64,000 bases of DNA from the NCBI GenBank assembly GCA_964577805.1, contig CAZOAG010000001.1:124001-188000 (forward strand), written 5' to 3'. Positions within the stretch are counted from its first letter, which is position 1, and the number at the start of each line of letters is the position of its first letter. A program made the translations under genes and the position numbers. A model generated the notes under the pieces. The model did not search any database, had not been told where the DNA came from, and worked only from the letters and a program-made list of their open reading frames with translations. Shown here one piece after another: positions 24,997-34,189 of the stretch. Origin of the DNA: CAZPRW01 sp964577805. Its GTDB lineage: Bacteria > Verrucomicrobiota > Verrucomicrobiia > Opitutales > JAIRKQ01.

Positions 24997-27900
24997 ATTC
25001 AAAACCTCACACAAAATATTAAATCCAAAGAAACAGAAGTTCAAAAACTTAAATCTGAAATATCTGCCTTGCGCAATCAGTGCAGTAAGTTGGCGAGCGA
25101 TTCAAAGGATACGTCTAAATTAATAGAAGCGCTTAAAGAAGACATTAGAAAAAAGCGTGACTTATTAGAAAAATACAAAACTTCTCCTAAATATATTGTA
25201 GAACAAGAATTGAAGGCCAAAGAACAGGAATTAAAAAGGCTTGAAAGAGAAATTAATCAAAATAAACAGGAATTAGATTCAAAAACAAGTGAAGTCCAAC
25301 AATTGACGCAAGAACGCGATAGTTTAAAAAGTCAGCGTAAAGAAAGCGAGACAAAGCTAGCTGACACTAAGACGCAACTGCAAGAAACAGAAAAGAAATT
25401 GCAAGAAGCACAAAATGCTTTGAAAGAAATTGCTTCACATCTTTCAGATGAAATTACTGGTGAAACAAAAGAAATTGTTTTGGGGTGTTTAGATGAAAGA
25501 TTAAAGTTATGGGAATTGCTTCCACCAAGTTACCAAAATAAATCTTTGGAATTCGAAATTGATTTTTTAGGAAAATTTACTGGAACATTGAGTAAGCTTA
25601 AAGAACAAGTAAATAACTTGCGCAAAGAAATAGATGCAAAAAAATCAAACGAAGCAGAATTAGCGCGCATGGAGAAACTTATACTCGATGGAATATTAGG
25701 TAACAGTGTTCCTGCGTTTGTAGAAATTTCTAGCCGGAAACATGGTGAAGGTGCAAATGCGTCAGAAATGTATCAGATCAGAAAAAATCCTGAATTACAA
25801 CCAACTCAAATTGGCGGCTCGACTATGTATTTTGCACAGCAAGCAGCAACAAAGATAATTAATCAAACTTTTGATGAAATTCAAAAATCTCATAATTGGA
25901 CAGATAAAAAAAGACAAGAAATAGAACAGAAAGTTAATTTTGATTTTAATAAATTTTTAGAAGCAAATCCAGGCAAGTCAGCTGCTTGTTATTTTAATGA
26001 ACTTGCACAAATTGTTCGTCTTACACGGATAGAAGGAAATAAACCTCAGTTTTATGATAGCGCAGTAGTTAAACTGAGCAATATGCTTGTTGTATGTGGT
26101 GTGAATGGTGGTAATATAGATAAGTTGTGCAGCACGAATATATCGGCAGTACTAACCGCTATTAATTCACAGAAAGGACTTTTTAATGAGCCTGTAGAAA
26201 ATCTATTAAAAGATTTCTTAGGCACTATAAAAATTTTTTGTGCCGAAAATAATTTGGATTATGATAAATATATATCAAGTGTGTCGTTTTCAACATTGGT
26301 TGGTGGTACGAATTTTATAGAAGCTGTTAAAGTTGATGTTGTTAATGCCAATAAAAGAAAGCAGGAAGCAAGTGATACTTTGAATCGAGTGGTGAGCTAC
26401 ATTTTGAACAACAATTGGCCAGCTTTTTGTGATATTGTTGGCAATCCACCTAATGGGCCATTTTTTACTGCGCAAGGGCAACCATACAATTCAAAAGTTG
26501 ATTCTTGGCCGAGGTTTGTTCAAATAGCAAGAAATCCTTTTCAGGAGCCGGACGCCAATTATACATTAAGTCGAGACGATATTGGATGGCTTGCTGCAAG
26601 AATGACAGATGTTACAATAAATCAAATTGGTAAAGAAAAAAGATGGTCATCTGATTCAATCAATAATACGAAAAAGTGGGTCGTTGGAAAGTTCAACGAA
26701 TTTGTAGGTCAAAATCAAGTAAATGGGCAGCAATATAATGTTGTTTTTAACAGATTGTCACAGTTGATTAGGACAACTCGTATTGATGGTTCCGTTCTTA
26801 CACCAGCGGCATTAAAGGAATTGCAAAATGTTACAGTTATGTGTTGTATCGGCGGTCCTGATGTACGTGTAACTTGTAACAATAACAGGCTAAACAACGT
26901 ATATAGCATGTCTATATCGCAAGCAATTGAAGCATTTAATGGATCAGGATTTTTAAATAATGACAGTCGATTACAGTTGCAGAATTTTCTAGGTTCTATA
27001 CACACATTCTGTGGCCAGAATGGATTGGATTGTGATCAGCTTTTGAAAGATTTGCAATGGAATATATTAGTAAATGCATCATTCAAAGATGAGTGTGTAA
27101 ACGAAATTAAACAGATTAATGCATTAAAGCAGAATGCGCAACAGTGGCTACAATGGATAGCCGCTTGTATTAGAGGTTCAAATGTTGTTCCTGTTTTTTT
27201 AGGAATTGAAGGAACTCCTCCAGGTTTTGATGAACTAGGTGTTCCGATAGCAAACAGACCATATGTCTTTTTTGCTAGACTTTGTGATTTTTGTGAAAAA
27301 CCTTCTGCAGAGCTACGAGATGTCAGTGAATATGCAATTGATGATGTTGAGACTGGTTTGCAAAAAACATTACCAATAGTTGCGAAATTGGTTATAGATT
27401 ATGTGCATGCTACTGCACAAATTGATCAGCAGATTGCTGGTGAAAAAGAGAAGCAGATTATGCTAGCACTTAATAATTTTGCGCGGATAAACGGCGATCA
27501 ACTTACATATGTTAATTGTTTAGATCAGATTGCAGAGGTGATTCGTCTTAATTACAGAGTGCTTTTTAATTTGCCACAACAACTGAATACACAACAGGTA
27601 CGAAATGAATTATTGAATGTTCTCATTCCATATGCTGCTAATGGTGGTAATCTAAAAAATTTATACCAATTGCCGATATTACAAGCGGTAAATGTGTTGA
27701 ATCGTGCAACTGTGGTGCCAACTGAGAATGAAAATGGTGTGCGAATGGAAGAAGACCCTAGACCATTATTCCCAGCTGGGGTTAACAATCTGTTGCAAGG
27801 TTTTAATCTTGCAATTATGAATGCTATTAGCAAATCTACCCAACTTGCAGGTGCGTTTATGCGCAATGCATCAATTTCTGATTTGTCAAGAGGTATTACT

Positions 27901-28515
27901 TCTTTTGAAGGTCTCATGCCAAAGTTACCACCAGCACTAAATACACACGAAATACAGCAAGAGCTGTTGAGTGTGTTCGTTCCATATGCAAGAAATGGTG
28001 GTAATCTAAAAGAACTATACAAATTGCCGATATCGCAAGCGGTAGATGTGTTACTGCAGGACAATTATTTGCAACAGAGTCAAGGATTTCCTCCGCGAGA
28101 ACTGCAAAATTTCCTAGGAGCGATTTTTGCTGTTTGTGGTAAAAATGGACAGGTCGCTAATGCATTTATGAACAATGCATCAATTAATGATTTGTCATAT
28201 GGCATTTCCATGCAAGATTTGATGCCAAAGTTGCCACAACAACTGAATACACAACAGGTGCATAATGAATTGTTGAATGTTCTCATTCCATATGCAGCTA
28301 ATGGTGGAAATTTAAAAGCGTTGTATCAATTGCCAATATCACAAGCGATAGATGAGTTGAATCATGCAGGTTGTTTTCAACCCCAACAAGGGTCCATTCC
28401 CCAAGAATTACGAAACTTTTTAGGAGGCATTTTTGCAGCTTGTGGTGGAAATGAACAGAATTTTTATCAATTTATCAATACTACATCGATTTCTGCTCTA
28501 TCAAATTTGCAATAG
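24670..28515 (+). CDS. 1281-residue coiled-coil and repeat protein of unknown function, family member B
   Basis: I do not recognise the protein. Residues 1-~110 are shared with the preceding chimera gene. A long coiled coil follows to ~325 ('KEQELKRLEREINQNKQEL' and similar). Then come three related modules of about 245 residues starting near 336, 573 and 825; each begins with a 'VPAF' or 'WPAF'-like segment and contains a 'NF' or 'KF' helix. Each holds an alpha-helical ~100-residue unit with 'NGGN' or 'GGPD' and 'LY.LPISQA'-like motifs; extra units at ~1083 and ~1185 make five in all (about 466, 714, 967, 1083, 1185). No signal peptide or membrane helix. The repeat growth and mosaic neighbours resemble effector or surface-protein evolution; the role is unknown. 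Confidence 0.62.
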   Translation: MNTSVKTDNLSEHRSGSISTSSNIRTSASGNTLNAVESSIDQIRRLQEYYIEVGNDAETTIDNCLKKISSYKSAVTKLNEDSLKLQNGIISCKAEITKRGNLIKEKNSKIQNLTQNIKSKETEVQKLKSEISALRNQCSKLASDSKDTSKLIEALKEDIRKKRDLLEKYKTSPKYIVEQELKAKEQELKRLEREINQNKQELDSKTSEVQQLTQERDSLKSQRKESETKLADTKTQLQETEKKLQEAQNALKEIASHLSDEITGETKEIVLGCLDERLKLWELLPPSYQNKSLEFEIDFLGKFTGTLSKLKEQVNNLRKEIDAKKSNEAELARMEKLILDGILGNSVPAFVEISSRKHGEGANASEMYQIRKNPELQPTQIGGSTMYFAQQAATKIINQTFDEIQKSHNWTDKKRQEIEQKVNFDFNKFLEANPGKSAACYFNELAQIVRLTRIEGNKPQFYDSAVVKLSNMLVVCGVNGGNIDKLCSTNISAVLTAINSQKGLFNEPVENLLKDFLGTIKIFCAENNLDYDKYISSVSFSTLVGGTNFIEAVKVDVVNANKRKQEASDTLNRVVSYILNNNWPAFCDIVGNPPNGPFFTAQGQPYNSKVDSWPRFVQIARNPFQEPDANYTLSRDDIGWLAARMTDVTINQIGKEKRWSSDSINNTKKWVVGKFNEFVGQNQVNGQQYNVVFNRLSQLIRTTRIDGSVLTPAALKELQNVTVMCCIGGPDVRVTCNNNRLNNVYSMSISQAIEAFNGSGFLNNDSRLQLQNFLGSIHTFCGQNGLDCDQLLKDLQWNILVNASFKDECVNEIKQINALKQNAQQWLQWIAACIRGSNVVPVFLGIEGTPPGFDELGVPIANRPYVFFARLCDFCEKPSAELRDVSEYAIDDVETGLQKTLPIVAKLVIDYVHATAQIDQQIAGEKEKQIMLALNNFARINGDQLTYVNCLDQIAEVIRLNYRVLFNLPQQLNTQQVRNELLNVLIPYAANGGNLKNLYQLPILQAVNVLNRATVVPTENENGVRMEEDPRPLFPAGVNNLLQGFNLAIMNAISKSTQLAGAFMRNASISDLSRGITSFEGLMPKLPPALNTHEIQQELLSVFVPYARNGGNLKELYKLPISQAVDVLLQDNYLQQSQGFPPRELQNFLGAIFAVCGKNGQVANAFMNNASINDLSYGISMQDLMPKLPQQLNTQQVHNELLNVLIPYAANGGNLKALYQLPISQAIDELNHAGCFQPQQGSIPQELRNFLGGIFAACGGNEQNFYQFINTTSISALSNLQ

Positions 28516-28544
28516 TGGTATCATTTTTGTTTTGGAAAAACAGC

Positions 28545-28610
28545 AATAAGAACATATTTGCCTTTTGTAACATTTAAGTTTGGCATCAACAGTATTGCTG
28601 CGTTCTTATT
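28545..28610. terminator. Inverted repeat after the coiled-coil cluster
   Basis: AATAAGAAC (28545-28553) and GTTCTTATT (28602-28610) are perfect 9-base inverted copies around 48 bases that also hold a shorter TGCC/GGCA pair. It is 30 bases past the cluster's last stop codon, so it may end or protect the transcript. GC content is low and there is no T-run, so it is not a classic terminator. Confidence 0.35.
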
Positions 28611-28765
28611 TGATTATACGTATAATGCGGTCGATTTTTGTTTAAAAATCGAAAAAGTTTTTTGAAAAAAAATAACACGAGTTGTTGTGAATTAACAACG
28701 CATGTTCTAGAACTCTTATAGAGTAAAGCTAGCAGATGATTTCACAATCGACAATCAATTTCCCA

Positions 28766-28858
28766 TGGCGGAGAAAGAGGGATTTGAACCCTCGGACCCC
28801 CTTTTGAGAGGTCACCTTCTTAGCAGGAAGGCGCTTTCGACCACTCAGCCATTTCTCC
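28766..28858 (-). tRNA. tRNA-Ser (anticodon GCT)
   Basis: The minus strand folds as a class II tRNA: acceptor GGAGAAA/TTTCTCC, discriminator G and encoded CCA. The anticodon arm 'CTTCCTGCTAAGAAGG' gives GCT, reading AGC and AGT serine codons. A long variable arm is present, as expected for Ser. Length with CCA is 93 bases. Confidence 0.97.
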
Positions 28859-29047
28859 GCAAACAATATGCGCATTGATAAGTAAATTTTTAACATAATC
28901 AAGCGTTATGTTGGATAAATGTGAAAAACTGATGTGATAACAATTGCAAAATTAGTATTGTCGGAGGTATTTTTGTCTTATAAAATAACGAGAGTATGTG
29001 TTTTATAAGAGACATATTTTTGATGAAATGTGTATCGCGAAACGTCT

Positions 29048-29518
29048 TTATCGTCCGATGTCATCTTGTGATAGGACTTTAAATCCCATGCTCGATAGCA
29101 TGTTTTTAGTAAACTCATTGTTTTCTGTTTGTAACAATAGTCCGATTTTCCCGTGTGGCCGTGATAAAAATGAATAAATATAATGTAGTTTTATTTCAGC
29201 AGCGAATAACATTTTAGAGAAATTCAATAATTCTGTTTGTTGATCGAGTTCTATTCCGACAATATTGGTCGTGTAATATACTACCCTATTTTCTGATAAT
29301 ATTTTTTGTGCGCAATCAGGATAATTTACGACAAATCGCATGACTGTTGTATCGAAGTTTTCTAAAAATGAAAATGCCGATATGGTAATTTCATTTGTTG
29401 AACATAATTTGATTATGTTATTATATAACAATGATTTCCCATCGAGCAATACAGAAAATTGAATGATATCACCATTGCTCTTGGTAGATACCATATGCGT
29501 GCCTTTTGCAAATTCCAT
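29048..29518 (-). CDS. Small two-domain ACT-like protein
   Basis: The 156 residues seem to hold two beta-alpha-beta-beta-alpha-beta units, about 15-75 and 85-150. The second has 'HYIYSFLSRPHGKIGLLLQTENNEF', like the ACT repeat in paired ACT-domain proteins of unknown function. ACT domains bind amino acids and regulate enzymes. The start is uncertain: ATG at 29518 or 'MVSTKSNG' 8 codons later. No enzyme domain is attached. It is flanked by tRNA-Ser and a divergent Nudix gene, so its target cannot be read from context. Confidence 0.5.
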   Translation of the reverse strand: MEFAKGTHMVSTKSNGDIIQFSVLLDGKSLLYNNIIKLCSTNEITISAFSFLENFDTTVMRFVVNYPDCAQKILSENRVVYYTTNIVGIELDQQTELLNFSKMLFAAEIKLHYIYSFLSRPHGKIGLLLQTENNEFTKNMLSSMGFKVLSQDDIGR

Positions 29519-29654
29519 ATATGGAGCAAACGTAAAAATTTTTTTCGAAAAATCAATAGTGGTTAAAATTCGTGGTGGTTTGTGCTCGATATTTACATTT
29601 TGTTGACAAATGATATTGTTATATTAATGTTCTGTACGTTTGGGATTTTAGTAT

Positions 29655-30188
29655 ATGATAACAAAAATGGCAAAAACATTAGCCATCGTGGTATCCGTAT
29701 TCTTGACGTTATTGTTGCCAGATGGCATATTTGGTGCTCGAGAAGAGCATATCAGTAAGATTGAAGTTTTTGTCTCTGCTTATTGTTATAGGATTAATAA
29801 TTTACGTGGCCCAGAGGTTCTATTATTAAAACGGTCGGCGCATAGGGAGCTATATCCTAGCCTATGGGAATGTGTTGGTGGTTCTGTTCGTGAAAACGAG
29901 AGTTTAGAAGCAGCTGCAAAAAGGCAGCTTAAAGAAGAAACTGGGATAAACGCTAATCGTTGGAAACTTGTAGAATGCTTCGAAGTAGAGGTAAAACCTG
30001 GCATTATTGTCCCTGGTGTTGCATTTTCATGCAAAGCAGATGAAGACGTTAGAGTTGAAATAGACCCAAAAGAACATACTGACTATCGTTGGGTAAGATT
30101 GGACGAACTGGAAAACTTTCAAATAGTCAGTCATGGTATGTATCAATCAATAGTGAAATTATTAATGTTACAAAGTAAGTTGTTTTAG
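29655..30188 (+). CDS. Nudix hydrolase with an N-terminal signal peptide
   Basis: A Nudix domain (about residues 33-170) with the box 'GGSVRENESLEAAAKRQ' continuing 'LKEETGI'. The consensus 'REUxEE' reads 'RQLKEE': the first Glu is Gln, while the two metal-binding Glu are kept. Residues 1-28 are a hydrophobic leader ending in 'FGA', like a Sec signal peptide; export would be unusual since most Nudix enzymes act on cytosolic nucleotides. The ATG at 29655 or the one at 29667 both keep the leader. Substrate unknown (possibly a nucleoside diphosphate derivative). It lies 135 bases before ispF with no overlap. Confidence 0.78.
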   Translation: MITKMAKTLAIVVSVFLTLLLPDGIFGAREEHISKIEVFVSAYCYRINNLRGPEVLLLKRSAHRELYPSLWECVGGSVRENESLEAAAKRQLKEETGINANRWKLVECFEVEVKPGIIVPGVAFSCKADEDVRVEIDPKEHTDYRWVRLDELENFQIVSHGMYQSIVKLLMLQSKLF

Positions 30189-30323
30189 TGGATGTATATC
30201 CTTGTAGTTGTGTAGTTTCTGATCAGTCTCCTGCATATATATTTTTTGTCGAACAAGGAATTTATATTTTTCGTATAAGTGCTTGATGTGTATCATGCTG
30301 ATATTTATTAATTTCTGTCTATT

Positions 30324-30803
30324 GTGAAAATAAAAGTTGGCATTGGATATGATATTCATCGCTTGGTAGTTGGTCGCAAGTTGATACTTGGTGGTGTTGT
30401 TATTGATCATGACAAGGGCCTTGCTGGACATTCTGATGGGGATGTATTATTGCATGCTATATCAGATGCTATATTTGGTAGTTTAGGACTAAAAGATATT
30501 GGACATTGGTTTCCTGACAATGATGATGCGATAAAAAATATTGACTCGAAAGAAATTTTAAAATTTGCAAAGCAATGTTTAATGGATGCACACGGTCAAA
30601 TATCAAATATTGATGCAACTATTATTGCTCAAGAGCCACATCTTGCAAAATATATCGATGATATAAAATATGAAATATCCCGAATTTTAGGTGTTCCAAT
30701 GTCAGATATTGGTGTTAAAGCAAAGACTAATGAAAAAATTGGCGAGATTGGTCGTGGTGACGCGATAGCAGTCATTGCCAATTGTTGCCTGATGTTTGAT
30801 TAA
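30324..30803 (+). CDS. ispF: 2-C-methyl-D-erythritol 2,4-cyclodiphosphate synthase
   Basis: An enzyme of the non-mevalonate (MEP) isoprenoid pathway; its product feeds UppS. The 159 residues are full length. The zinc-site 'YDIHRL' and 'HSDGDVLLHA' and the substrate-binding 'DIGHWFPD' are all present, and the C-terminal 'AKTNEKIGEIGRG' matches the family end. It starts with GTG at 30324; no ATG fits the family N-terminus. ispD, often fused or adjacent, is not in the window. The enzyme is a trimer in the cytosol. Confidence 0.96.
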   Translation: MKIKVGIGYDIHRLVVGRKLILGGVVIDHDKGLAGHSDGDVLLHAISDAIFGSLGLKDIGHWFPDNDDAIKNIDSKEILKFAKQCLMDAHGQISNIDATIIAQEPHLAKYIDDIKYEISRILGVPMSDIGVKAKTNEKIGEIGRGDAIAVIANCCLMFD

Positions 30804-30860
30804 AAATTCCTCCAATTTGCTTTATTTTTCTTAAAAACCTATTAATTTTTTTGTCGAGAG

Positions 30861-32192
30861 ATGAATTTTGCACAGTATATCAACACCAATTCAATAGTAG
30901 AGTTAACAAGCAATACGTTTGAATCTGCTATTCGTGAATTATTGTCATTGTGTCGGTTTCGAGGGTGCATAGATGAAGTTGTTTCAGATTTATTGTCCAA
31001 AGAAAAAGAAATATCATCAAATATTGGAAATAAAATATTAGTGCCGAATTTACGTGTTCATCTTTCATCTCCGTATGAAATTTTCGTCGGACGATGTAGG
31101 TCAGATTTAAAACGGTCTGTCATGCGAGATCATGAGCAATCAAATATTATTGTATTAATCTTAGCATCTAAACATGAACGAGATTATTTGAGTGTAGTTT
31201 CTTCTGTCGTTAATATTTTTCAGAATGCTTCTGTAGTGTCTCGTTTACGCAATGTTGGGTCATTTGACAATTTTAAAAATGCAGTGATCAGTATATTTAA
31301 AAAGTTTAGTCAAAATAGCACACGTAATATCAGTATTGGTAGCAATGAGTTCTTTTTGCGAGAAGTTGTAGAAATTGCACATGAAGCACGATGTTCCAAT
31401 GTAATGTTATTTGGCAACATCAAAATCGATAACATTGATATTGAGACGATATTTGATGGTATGAAGATTGTGCGCATCATTCATGATAAATCAGATGTTC
31501 ATCCAGTTCATTATAATTCGTATGTAGAATTGCATGTTAGTGCTACGTCGACTAGTTGGTTACATGGTTTCCGTGGTGCAATTTTATTTGGTATCACACG
31601 GGAGATTTTCAATTTTGATGATAAAGTATGTTGTATTGGCTGTAGCAATACACCAGGCATATTGGATACTATGTTTATAGTTGATATCCAAAAGGAATTT
31701 CGACCAATTTTGACATCTAGTTCGAAATTTTTTCAGTGCGATATCAGACCAGAGGTATTGGAACGTACATTATCTATTGCATCGGAAATAGCAACGGAAG
31801 GACGAGAGGGTAAATCGGTTGGATGTTTGTTTGTTTTAGGAGATATAAATAAGATTTCATTATTTATGAAACCATTGGTGTTGAATCCATTCTATGGATA
31901 TCCTGAAGCAGAACGGAATATTTTGCATCCATTTATGGAAGAAACCGTCAAGGAGTTTTCGTTGATAGATGGTGCATTTGTGATACGTGGTGATGGCATT
32001 ATTGAATCGGCTGGTACTTTGATTTATACACCGAACCATAACATTGTTATGCCTAGTGGGTTTGGAACACGGCATGCTGCTGCGGCATCGATATCATGGG
32101 CAGCAGAATGTATTGCAATAGCTGTATCGGAAAGTACGCATTCAGTAACATTATTCCACAATGGTCAAATGTTGCAAATTATGCAGATGTAG
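30861..32192 (+). CDS. FIST-domain signal-transduction protein
   Basis: A 443-residue protein with an N-terminal FIST domain (about 60-300) and a FIST C domain (about 300-430). FIST domains are thought to sense small molecules such as amino acids, and are often found with kinases or methyl-accepting proteins. Here no output domain is fused and none is next to it. Recognisable blocks are 'SWLHGFRGAILFGIT' and 'GCSNTPGILDTMF' in the middle, and 'FGTRHAAAASISWAAECI' near the end. A GAGAG ribosome site is before ATG 30861. The family call is by overall pattern. Confidence 0.6.
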   Translation: MNFAQYINTNSIVELTSNTFESAIRELLSLCRFRGCIDEVVSDLLSKEKEISSNIGNKILVPNLRVHLSSPYEIFVGRCRSDLKRSVMRDHEQSNIIVLILASKHERDYLSVVSSVVNIFQNASVVSRLRNVGSFDNFKNAVISIFKKFSQNSTRNISIGSNEFFLREVVEIAHEARCSNVMLFGNIKIDNIDIETIFDGMKIVRIIHDKSDVHPVHYNSYVELHVSATSTSWLHGFRGAILFGITREIFNFDDKVCCIGCSNTPGILDTMFIVDIQKEFRPILTSSSKFFQCDIRPEVLERTLSIASEIATEGREGKSVGCLFVLGDINKISLFMKPLVLNPFYGYPEAERNILHPFMEETVKEFSLIDGAFVIRGDGIIESAGTLIYTPNHNIVMPSGFGTRHAAAASISWAAECIAIAVSESTHSVTLFHNGQMLQIMQM

Positions 32193-32399
32193 ATTGGTGC
32201 TAAGACGAAATTTGAATTTTTTGGTGTAAAACGTTATTAATTCGTCCGTTATTTTGCTGTTGATTTAGTCTTCTGACAATTTGTTGGCTTGTATTGTCGT
32301 AGTAAATGTTTAGATCGTCTCTTATAAAAAAGTAACTAATTCATGCGAGTTGGTCGAAAAAATGCGTGTTAGTTTGTTGATTACAAGGATTGACTAGTT
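32193..32399. other. Intergenic stretch without recognisable gene
   Basis: I see no open frame, RNA or repeat. The base composition is AT-rich, like the rest of the genome. Confidence 0.5.
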
Positions 32400-32908
32400 T
32401 TTGTGTTGCGTTTTATGATTTTACTTGCGTTGCAAGTCTTGGCTAGCCATAAATGTTTTTTTGTGCTTCTTCAGGAAGTTTCATTGAAAATTTCATCAGC
32501 TGTCTCATTTGGCAGATTGTTGATGATTTTACGGACTGGCAAATTTTCATCGCTGAGAATAACAACCGCTATCAAAGCGTTGCCCATTTTTAAACGTCTT
32601 CTCAATAAATTTAATCAGTTTTTTGTGCGTTTTGTCTCTTCGCGCATTTTGCTAAAGATCAAATCAGCGTCATTGATTTTATCGCGCTAATGAACCTTTC
32701 AATCCCCTGCCAAAAATTGTAACCAGTCGCAATAAGTGTTAACGTCATTTTTCAATGAGATCATTGCTTCTTCCTCAATCTTGCGAATTTTGTTTTTGCT
32801 TTTTTGGCAGTGCGCATGGTACCGAAATGGTTCATCCGATGATCTATTTTTCAAATGTCTATAACACACAACATGCTCGTTGACAAACTCATCGTTGCTC
32901 ATATGCAA
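32400..32908 (-). pseudogene. Decayed gene of unknown identity
   Basis: A 69-codon open frame begins with ATG near 32902 ('MSNDEFVNEHVVC') and ends in 'CDWLQFLAGD'. In the same frame the next ~95 codons read like protein ('DADLIFSKMREETKRT', 'SDENLPVRKIINNLPNE') but are cut by several stops. This looks like one gene with repeated nonsense changes, not chance frames. I do not recognise the family. It lies between the FIST gene and the truncated response regulator. Confidence 0.35.
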
Positions 32909-32962
32909 AATTAGTATATTAGGTGTAAGAAAAATAACAAGTGATAAGTATACTTTATGTTT

Positions 32963-34189
32963 TTATTGGGATGATATTTTGGTTTGTAATTTTGGGCATA
33001 GGAATTTTTTATCAAGGTTGTTTGGTGTCATTGTCTGCCCTGAATAAAAAATTACAGAATTTTCGCAAAAGTTCCTCAATTCTCGGATATTACCTGGCCA
33101 TTGATAATGACACAAAATATCAATTGTAGCATCATTGAATGAAATGATTTCAACGTTGTTTCTATCAGAAAACATTTTTGCATAATAGTTGAGCAATTCC
33201 GGAATGTCATCCGCTCTATCGCGCAAAGGTGGTAATGTTAGAGTTACTACATTCAGTCGATATAATAGATCATCGCGGAATGTGCCTTGTGATACCATTT
33301 TTCCTAAATCTCTATTTGTTGCACAAATTATTCTTACGTCAACATTGATATCTTCATTACTGCCAACACGGCTGAATGTACGAGATTCCAGAAATCGTAA
33401 TAATTTTACTTGTGTTTCTAAATCAATCTCGCCAATTTCATCGAAAAATAACGTTCCGCCATCAGCATGTTCAAATAGTCCAATGCGCTTCGTATCAGCT
33501 CCGGTAAAGGCACCCTTTTCATGTCCAAATAGTTCACTTTCTAGCAAATTTTTTTGTAAGCTCGCGCAATGAACAGCAACAAATGGTTTTGTTTTTCGTT
33601 GGCTATAAAAATGAACAGCATTGGCGAATAATTCTTTTCCTGTACCAGTTTCACCGTCAAATAACACAGTGGCAGAAGATTTGGCGACAGTGTTTACTTT
33701 TTTGAGTAATGACGTTATAGCGTCAGAATGTCCTATTATTTTTTCTGGCGAAAAGTCATTATTTGAAATGATATTACATTTTGGCTTAGCAGTATCTGAT
33801 ATGGTTGTCGTTTTCTTTTTGGATGATTTTCTGCTAGTTAATGCATTTTTCATCAATATTTCTAGCTTCGTCAAGTCAATAGGTTTTGTTACAAAGTCGT
33901 AGGCACCATGTTTTATTGCATCAACTGCTGTTTCAACAGATCCATATGCTGACATCATGATACATATTGGATTGTATGGTCGGCGTAGTGCTTCTTCAAT
34001 GACAAACATTCCATTCTTGCCAGACATTCTTAAATCAGTCAACACGATGTCGAACCTGCCATTCTTCATTAATGTAACGGCATCATCGAAATTTTTTGCC
34101 AGAAAAACCTCGTAATCGCAGTTTAATAACTGTTCTAGCGCATCACGAGAGTTTTTTTCATCATCAACTATCAACAAGCTAGGCAACAT
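32963..34189 (-). CDS. NtrC-family response regulator lacking the C-terminal DNA-binding domain
   Basis: Receiver domain (about 1-115) with the phosphorylation Asp in 'VLTDLRM' (Asp 52 from the start I use), and a sigma-54 AAA+ domain (about 150-370) with Walker A 'GETGTGKE', 'GAFTGA' loop and Walker B 'GTLFFDEIGE'. The chain stops about 40 residues after 'PGNIRELRN'; the usual Fis-type helix-turn-helix is missing. Chlamydia's only NtrC-type regulator (AtoC/CtcC) lacks it as well. I start at 'MLPSLLIVDDE', which overlaps the pump gene by 11 bases. It follows the RND operon, and no histidine kinase is near. Confidence 0.9.
   Translation of the reverse strand: MLPSLLIVDDEKNSRDALEQLLNCDYEVFLAKNFDDAVTLMKNGRFDIVLTDLRMSGKNGMFVIEEALRRPYNPICIMMSAYGSVETAVDAIKHGAYDFVTKPIDLTKLEILMKNALTSRKSSKKKTTTISDTAKPKCNIISNNDFSPEKIIGHSDAITSLLKKVNTVAKSSATVLFDGETGTGKELFANAVHFYSQRKTKPFVAVHCASLQKNLLESELFGHEKGAFTGADTKRIGLFEHADGGTLFFDEIGEIDLETQVKLLRFLESRTFSRVGSNEDINVDVRIICATNRDLGKMVSQGTFRDDLLYRLNVVTLTLPPLRDRADDIPELLNYYAKMFSDRNNVEIISFNDATIDILCHYQWPGNIRELRNFCENSVIFYSGQTMTPNNLDKKFLCPKLQTKISSQ

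Noticed and set aside
27552..28064. 170-codon open frame on the minus strand
   Set aside because: It lies wholly opposite the 1281-residue repeat gene and simply reflects its repeats.
21618..28515. Reading the coiled-coil genes as SMC, myosin-like or phage tail-fibre proteins
   Set aside because: No ATPase head, hinge or tail motifs; the resemblance is only the general Lys/Glu/Leu pattern of coiled coils.
32403..32690. 95-codon open frame on the plus strand resembling a membrane protein
   Set aside because: The minus strand of the same bases carries more protein-like sequence with stops; the hydrophobic look comes from reading a charged protein in antisense.
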